Positions 57,801-64,000 of a stretch of 64,000 bases of DNA are shown piece by piece; position 1 is the stretch's first letter, and every line of letters starts with the position of its first letter. The stretch spans positions 12,425,555 to 12,489,554 of the forward strand of contig OX381707.1 of NCBI GenBank assembly GCA_947462335.1, written 5' to 3'. The position numbers and the translations under genes were made by a program. The notes beneath the pieces are model-generated. The model made no database searches, was not told where the DNA came from, and saw only the letters and a program-made list of their open reading frames with translations. This DNA is from Harmothoe impar. Its lineage: Eukaryota > Annelida > Polychaeta > Phyllodocida > Polynoidae.

Positions 57801-60800
57801 TCCCTTGGGCCTGGCCCCGGACCGCGAGACACCGAAATGGCTGAAAAAGGGTCATCGCTTGGTTATTTAAGGACATCTTACTGGCACTGCCCACTGGTAA
57901 TATTTTCACCATCTCTTTATGAATGGTGTTAAACAAAAGCCTCTGGGAACCTTGTTTGATTACTGCTGTCCATGTAACTGTTTACTTCATAGTTTGGGAT
58001 ATCCTCTAGGCTTGAACATGGCTCGCTCTCCTCCCTTCGGCCTGGCCCCGGACCGCGAGACACCGAAATGGCTGAAAAAGGGTCATCGCTTGGTTATTTA
58101 AGGACATCTTACTGGCACTGCCTCACTGGTAATATTTTCACCATCTGTTCATGAATGGTGTTAAACAAAAGCCTCTGGGAACCTTGTTTGATTACTGCTG
58201 TCCATGTAACTGTTTACTTCATAGTTTGGGATATCCTCTAGGCGTGAACATGGCTTGCTCTCCTCCCTTCGGCCTGGCCCCAGACCGCGAGACACCGAAA
58301 TGGCTAAAAAAGGGTCATCGCTTGGTTATTTAAGGACATCTTACTGGCACTGCCTCACTGGTAATATTTTCACCATCTGTTTATGAATGGTGTTAAACAA
58401 AAGCCTCTGGGAACCTTGTTTGATTACTGCTGTCCATGTAACTGTTTACTTCATAGTTTGGGATATCCTCTAGGCTTGAACATGGCTCGCTCTCCTCCCT
58501 TGGGCCTGGCCCGGGAACGCGAGACACCGAAATGGCTGAAAAAGGGTCATCGCTTGGTTATTTAAGGACATCTTACTGGCACTGCCTCACTGGTAAAATT
58601 TTCACCATCTGTTCATGAATGGTGTTAAACAAAAGCCTCTGGGAACCTTGTTTGATTACTGCTGTCCATGTAACTGTTTACTTCATAGTTTGGGATATCC
58701 TCTAGGCGTGAACATGGCTTGCTCTCCTCCCTTCGGCCTGGCGCCGGACCGCGAGACACCGAAATGGCTGAAAAAGGGTCATCGCTTGGTTATTTAAGGA
58801 CATCTTACTGGCACTGCCTCACTGGTAATATTTTCACCATCTGTTTATGAATGGTGTTAAACAAAAGCCTCTGGGAACCTTGTTTGATTACTGCTGTCCA
58901 TGTAACTGTTTACTTCATAGTTTGGGATATCCTCTAGGCTCGAACATGGCTTGCTCTCCTCCCTTGGGCCTGGCCCCGGACCGCGAGACACCGAAATGGC
59001 TGAAAAAGGGTCATCGCTTGGTTATTTAAGGACATCTTACTGGCACTGCCTCACTGGTAATATTTTCACCATCTCTTTATGAATGGTGTTAAACAAAAGC
59101 CTCTGGGAACCTTGTTTGATTACTGCTGTCCATGTAACTGTTTACTTCATAGTGTGGGATATCCTCTAGGCGTGAACATGGCTCGCTCTCCTCCCTTGGG
59201 CCTGGCCCCGGACCACGAGACACCGAAATGGCTGAAAAAGGGTCATCGCTTGGTTATTTAAGGACATCTTACTGGCACTGCTTCACTGGTAATATTTTCA
59301 CCATCTGTTCATGAATGGTGTTAAACAAAAGCCTCTGGGAACCTTGTTTGATTACTGCTGTCCATGCAACTGTTTACTTCATAGTTTGGGATATCCTCAA
59401 GGCGTGAACATGGCTTGCTCTCCTACCTTCGGCCTGGCCCCAGACCGCGAGACACCGAAATGGCTAAAAAAGGGTCATCGCTTGGTTATTTAAGGACATC
59501 TTACTGACACTGCCTCACTGGTAATATTTTCACCATCTGTTCATGAATGGTGTTAAACAAAAGCCTCTGGGAACCTTGTTTGATTACTGCTGTCCATGTA
59601 ACTGTTTACTTCATAGTTTGGGATATCCTCTAGGCGTGAACATGGCTCGCTCTCCTCCCTTCGGCCTGGCCCCAGACCGCGAAACACCGAAATGGCTGAA
59701 AAAAGGTCATTGCTTGGTTATTTAAGGACATCTTACTGGCACTGCCTCACTGGTAATATTTTCACCATCTGTTTATGAATGGTGTTAAACAAAAGCCTCT
59801 GGGAACCTTGTTTGATTACTGCTGTCCATGTAACTGTTTACTTCATAGTTTGGGATATCCTCTAGGCGTGAACATGGCTCGCTCTCCTCCCTACAGCCTG
59901 GCCCCGGACCGCGAGACAACGAAATGGCTGAAAAAGGGTCATTGCTTGGTTATTTAAGGACATCTTACTGGCACTGCCTCACTGGTAATATTTTCACCAT
60001 CTGTTTATGAATGGTGTTAAACAAAAGCCTCTGGGAACCTTGTTTGATTACTGCTGTCAATGTAACTGTTTACTTCATAGTTTGGGATATCCTCTAGGCG
60101 TGAACATGGCTCGCTCTCCTCCCTAGAGCCTGGCCCCGGACCGCGAGACAACGAAATGGCTGAAAAAGGGTCATTGCTTGGTTATTTAAGGACATCTTAC
60201 TGGCACTGCCTCACTGGTAATATTTTCACCATCTGTTTATGAATGGTGTTAAACAAAAGCCTCTGTGAACCTTGTTTGATTACTGCTGTCCATGTAACTG
60301 TTTACTTTTATAGTTTGGGATATCCTCTAGGCGTGAACATGGCTTGCTCTCCTCCCTTCAGCCTGGCGCCGGACAGCGAGACACCGAAATGGCTGAAAAA
60401 GGGTCATCGCTTGGTTATTTAAGGACATCTTACTGGCACTGCCTCACTGGTAATATTTTCACCATCTGTTTATGAATGGTGTTAAACAAAAGCCTCTGGG
60501 AACCTTGTTTGATTACTGCTGTCCATGTAACTGTTTACTTCATAGTTTGGGATATCCTCTAGGCTCTAACATGGCTTGCTCTCCTCCCTTGGGCCTGGCC
60601 CCTGACCGCGAGACACCGAAATGGCTGAAAAAGGGTCATCGCTTGGTTATTTAAGGACATCTTACTGGCACTGCCTCACTGGTAATATTTTCACCATCTC
60701 TTTATGAATGGTGTTAAACAAAAGCCTCTGGGAACCTTGTTTGATTACTGCTGTCCATGTAACTGTTTACTTCATAGTGTGGGATATCCTCTAGGCGTGA

Positions 60801-63800
60801 ACATGGCTCGCTCTTCTCCCTTGGGCCTGGCCCCGGACCACGAGACACCGAAATGGCTGAAAAAGGGTCATCGCTTGGTTATTTAAGGACATCTTACTGG
60901 CACTGCTTCACTGGTAATATTTTCACCATCTGTTCATGAATGGTGTTAAACAAAAGCCTCTGGGAACCTTGTTTGATTACTGCTGTCCATGCAACTGTTT
61001 ACTTCATAGTTTGGGATATCCTCTAGGCGTGAACATGGCTTGCTCTCCTACCTTCGGCCTGGCCCCGGACCGCGAGACACCGAAATGGCTGAATAAGGGT
61101 CATCGCTTGGTTATTTAAGGACATCTTACTGGCACTGCCTCACTGGTAATATTTTCACCATCTGTTTATGAACGGTGTTAAACAAAAGCCTCTGGGAACC
61201 TTGTTTGATTACTGCTGTCCATGTAACTGTTTACTTCATAGTTTGGGATATCCTCTAGGCGTGAACATGGCTCGCTCTCCTCCCTTCGGCCTGGCCCCAG
61301 ACCGCGAGACACCGAAATGGCTGAAAAAGGGTCATCGCTTGGTTATTTAAGGACATCTTACTGGCACTGCCTCACTGGTAATATTTTCACCATCTGTTTA
61401 TGAATGGTGTTAAACAAAAGCCTCTGGGAACCTTGTTTGATTACCGCTGTCCATGTAACTGTTAACTTCATAGTTTGGGATATCCTCTAGGCGTGAACAT
61501 GGCTCGCTCTCCTCCCTTCGGCCTGGCCCCAGACCGCGAGACACCGAAATGGCTGAAAAAAGGTCATCGCTTGGTTATTTAAGGACATCTTACTGGCACT
61601 GCCTCACTGGTAATATTTTCACCATCTGTTTATGAATGGTGTTAAACAAAAGCCTCTGGGAACCTTGTTTGATTACTGCTGTCCATGTAACTGTTTACTT
61701 CATAGTTTGGGATATCCTCTAGGCGTGAACATGGCTCGCTCTCCTCCCTACAGCCTGGCCCCGGACCGCGAGACACCGAAATGGCTGAAAAAGGGTCATT
61801 GCTTGGTTATTTAAGGACATCTTACTGGCACTGCCTCACTGGTAATATTTTCACCATCTGTTTATGAATGGTGTTAAACAAAATGCTCTGTGAACCTTGT
61901 TTGATTACTGCTGTCCATGTAACTGTTTACTTCATAGTTTGGGATATCCTCTAGGCGTGAACATGGCTTGCTCTCCTCCCTTCGGCCTGGCGCCGGACCG
62001 CGAGACACCGAAATGGCTGAAAAAGGGTCATCGCTTGGTTATTTAAGGACATCTTACTGGCACTGCCTCACTGGTAATATTTTCACCATCTGTTTATGAA
62101 TGGTGTTAAACAAAAGCCTCTGGGAACCTTGTTTGATTACTGCTGTCCATGTAACTGTTTACTTCATAGTTTGGGATATCCTCTAGGCTCGAACATGGCT
62201 TGCTCTCCTCCCTTGGGCCTGGCCCCGGACCGCGAGACACCGAAATGGCTGAAAAAGGGTCATCGCTTGGTTATTTAAGGACATCTTACTGGCACTGCCT
62301 CACTGGTAATATTTTCACCATCTCTTTATGAATGGTGTTAAACAAAAGCCTCTGGGAACCTTGTTTGATCACTGCTGTCCATGTAACTGTTTACTTCATA
62401 GTTTGGGATATCCTCTAGGCGTGAACATGGCTCGCTCTCCTCCCTTGGGCCTGGCCCCGGACCGCGAGACACCGAAATGGCTGAAAAAGGGTCATCGCTT
62501 GGTTATTTAAGGACATCTTACTGGCACTGCCTCACTGGTAATATTTTCACGATCTGTTCATGAATGGTGTTAAACAAAAGCCTCTGGGAACCTTGTTTGA
62601 TTACTGCTGTCCATGTTACTGTTTACTTCATAGTTTGGGATATCCTCTAGTCGTGAACATGGCTCGCTCTCCTCCCTTCGGCCTGGCCCCGGACCGCAAG
62701 ACACCTAAATGGCTGAAAAAGGGTCATCGCTTGGTTATTTAAGGACATCTTACTGGCACTGCCTCACTGGTAATATTTTCACCATCTGTTTATGAATGGT
62801 GTTAAACAAAAGCCTCTAGGAACCTTGTTTGATTACTGCTGTCCATGTAACTGTTTACTTCATAGTTTGGGATATCCTCTAGGCATGAACATGGCTCGCT
62901 CTCCTCCCTTGGGCCTGGCCCCGGACCGCGAGACACCGAAATGGCTGAAAAAGGGTCATCGCTTGGTTATTTAAGGACATCTTACTGGCACTGTCTCACT
63001 GGTAATATTTTCACCATCTGTTTATGAATGGTGTTAAACAAAAGCCTCTGGGAACCTTGTTTGATCACTGCTGTCCATGTAACTGTTTACTTCATAGTTT
63101 GGGATATCCTCTAGGCGTGAACATGGCTCGCTCTCCTCCCTTCGGCCTAGCGCCGGACCGCGAGACAACGAAATGGCTGAAAAAGGGTCATCGCTTGGTT
63201 ATTTAAGGACATCTTACTGGCACTGCCTCACTGGTAATATTTTCACCATCTGTTTATGAATGGTGTTAAACAAAAGCCTCTGGGAACCTTGTTTGATTAC
63301 TGCTGTCCATGTAACTGTTTACTTCATAGTTTGGGATATCCTCTAGGCGTGAACATGGCTCGCTCTCCTCCCTTCGGCCTGGCCCCGGACCGCGAGACAC
63401 CGAAATGGCTGAAAAAGGGTCATCGCTTGGTTATTTAAGGACATCTTACTGGCACTGCCTCACTGGTAATATTTTCACCATCTGTTTATGAATGGTGTTA
63501 AACAAAAGCCTCTGGGAACCTTGTTTGATTACTGCTGTCCATGTAACTGTTTACTTCATAGTTTGGGATATCCTCTAGGCTTGAACATGGCTTGCTCTCC
63601 TCCCTTTGGCCTGGCCCCGGACCGCGAGACACCGAAATGGCTGAAAAAGGGTCATCGCTTGGTTATTTAAGGACATCTTACTGGCACTGCCTCACTGGTA
63701 ATATTTTCACCATCTGTTTATGAATGGTGTTAAACAAAAGCCTCTGGGAACCTTGTTTGATTACTGCTGTCCATGTAACTGTTTACTTCATAGTTTGGGA

Positions 63801-64000
63801 TATCCTCTAGGCGTGAACATGGCTCGCTCTCCTCCCTTCGGCCTGGCCCCGGACCGCGAGACACCGAAATGGCTGAAAAAGGGTCATCCCTTGGTTATTT
63901 AAGGACATCTTACTGGCACTGCCTCACTGGTAATATTTTCACCATCTGTTTATGAATGGTGTTAAACAAAAGCCTCTGGGAACCTTGTTTGATTACTGCT
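54847..64000 (+). repeat. 232-bp satellite, array 2, about 39 copies
   Basis: Head-to-tail copies, period 232 with rare 231 or 233, running off the window. It starts inside a monomer at GTTATTTAAGGACATC. Each copy has a 60-codon frame, but several copies break it (a stop near 60124; an insertion near 60307; a changed codon near 57254). Differences between copies are mostly amino-acid changing, so the frame does not look selected. A seven-copy higher-order unit is visible: distinctive copies at 58847, 60472 and 62096 are spaced 1625 and 1624 bases, and the following copies repeat in the same order between the first two. Confidence 0.95.

Noticed and set aside
23369..63902. A gene family of about 45 copies of a 60-aa protein
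   Set aside because: The frame is a by-product of the satellite: changes are mostly non-synonymous, some copies carry stops or indels, and no promoter or splice signals appear. Kept only as a low-interest check.
54847..64000. CRISPR-like regular repeat array
   Set aside because: The whole 232-bp unit is repeated with no unique spacers, and the setting is eukaryotic. It is a satellite.
1..64000. tRNA or rRNA genes
   Set aside because: I saw no convincing A/B-box tRNA cloverleaf and no rRNA-like segment by eye; a covariance search was not possible.

Overview
The window looks like nuclear DNA of a metazoan, most likely a marine invertebrate; I cannot name the species. The reasons are spliced genes with GT/AG introns, CpG-rich promoter stretches with CCAAT, CRE and CArG boxes, a CR1/Jockey-like LINE, a Polinton-like remnant, a Helitron encoding Rep, helicase and OTU domains, MITEs and a large 232-bp satellite. 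There is no sign of operons, rRNA, tRNA or CRISPR.

Layout. 1-3.35 kb: non-coding, with small tandem repeats. 3.36-7.2 kb (-): a nearly intact LINE, broken by one stop codon between the endonuclease and reverse transcriptase parts. 7.2-9.6 kb: non-coding repeats. 9.6-11.8 kb (-): a predicted two-exon gene for two tandem SGNH-fold domains that have lost their catalytic residues, fed by a CpG-rich promoter with CCAAT boxes. 12.0-13.7 kb (-): a LINE-ORF1-like protein (coiled coil, RRM-like region, C-terminal domain) fused to a NADAR (YbiA-like) domain, with no reverse transcriptase next to it. 17.2-18.3 kb (-): a broken zinc-finger/chromo-like gene. 19.26-22.05 kb (+): a four-exon gene for 109 aa, found from splice signals. 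22.2-23.1 kb (-): a Polinton-like integrase fragment joined to a virion-protein-like segment.

23.2-28.0 kb: a first array of the 232-bp satellite, split by a 2.4-kb TA-flanked transposon filled with inverted minisatellite blocks. 28-36 kb: short repeats, two strong hairpins, several MITE-like elements, a broken zinc-finger fragment, and a small gene (30980-31228, +) under two CRE sites. 36.3-38.5 kb (-): a six-exon gene for a catalytically complete SGNH hydrolase with an Arg/Gly-rich tail. 39.0-45.6 kb (-): a Helitron with Myb/SANT-like repeats, HUH Rep, Pif1-type helicase and OTU protease, broken by one frameshift and one opal codon. 45.7-47.7 kb (-): exons of an unrecognised gene with duplicated domains, head-to-tail with the Helitron. 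47.7-51 kb: repeats also found at 30-33 kb. 51.1-52 kb: a promoter with tandem CArG/GC modules and spliced exons on the minus strand. 52.7-53.1 kb (+): a TATA-driven gene for a charged coiled-coil protein. 54.85-64 kb: a second satellite array, about 39 copies, running off the window.

Most recognisable coding sequence belongs to mobile elements or to gene families that travel with them (SGNH, NADAR, OTU, chromo). The best candidates for something little described are the ORF1-NADAR fusion, the tandem dead SGNH protein, and the block at 36-48 kb where an active-site-complete SGNH gene, a Helitron with OTU, and an unknown repeated-domain gene lie in the same orientation.
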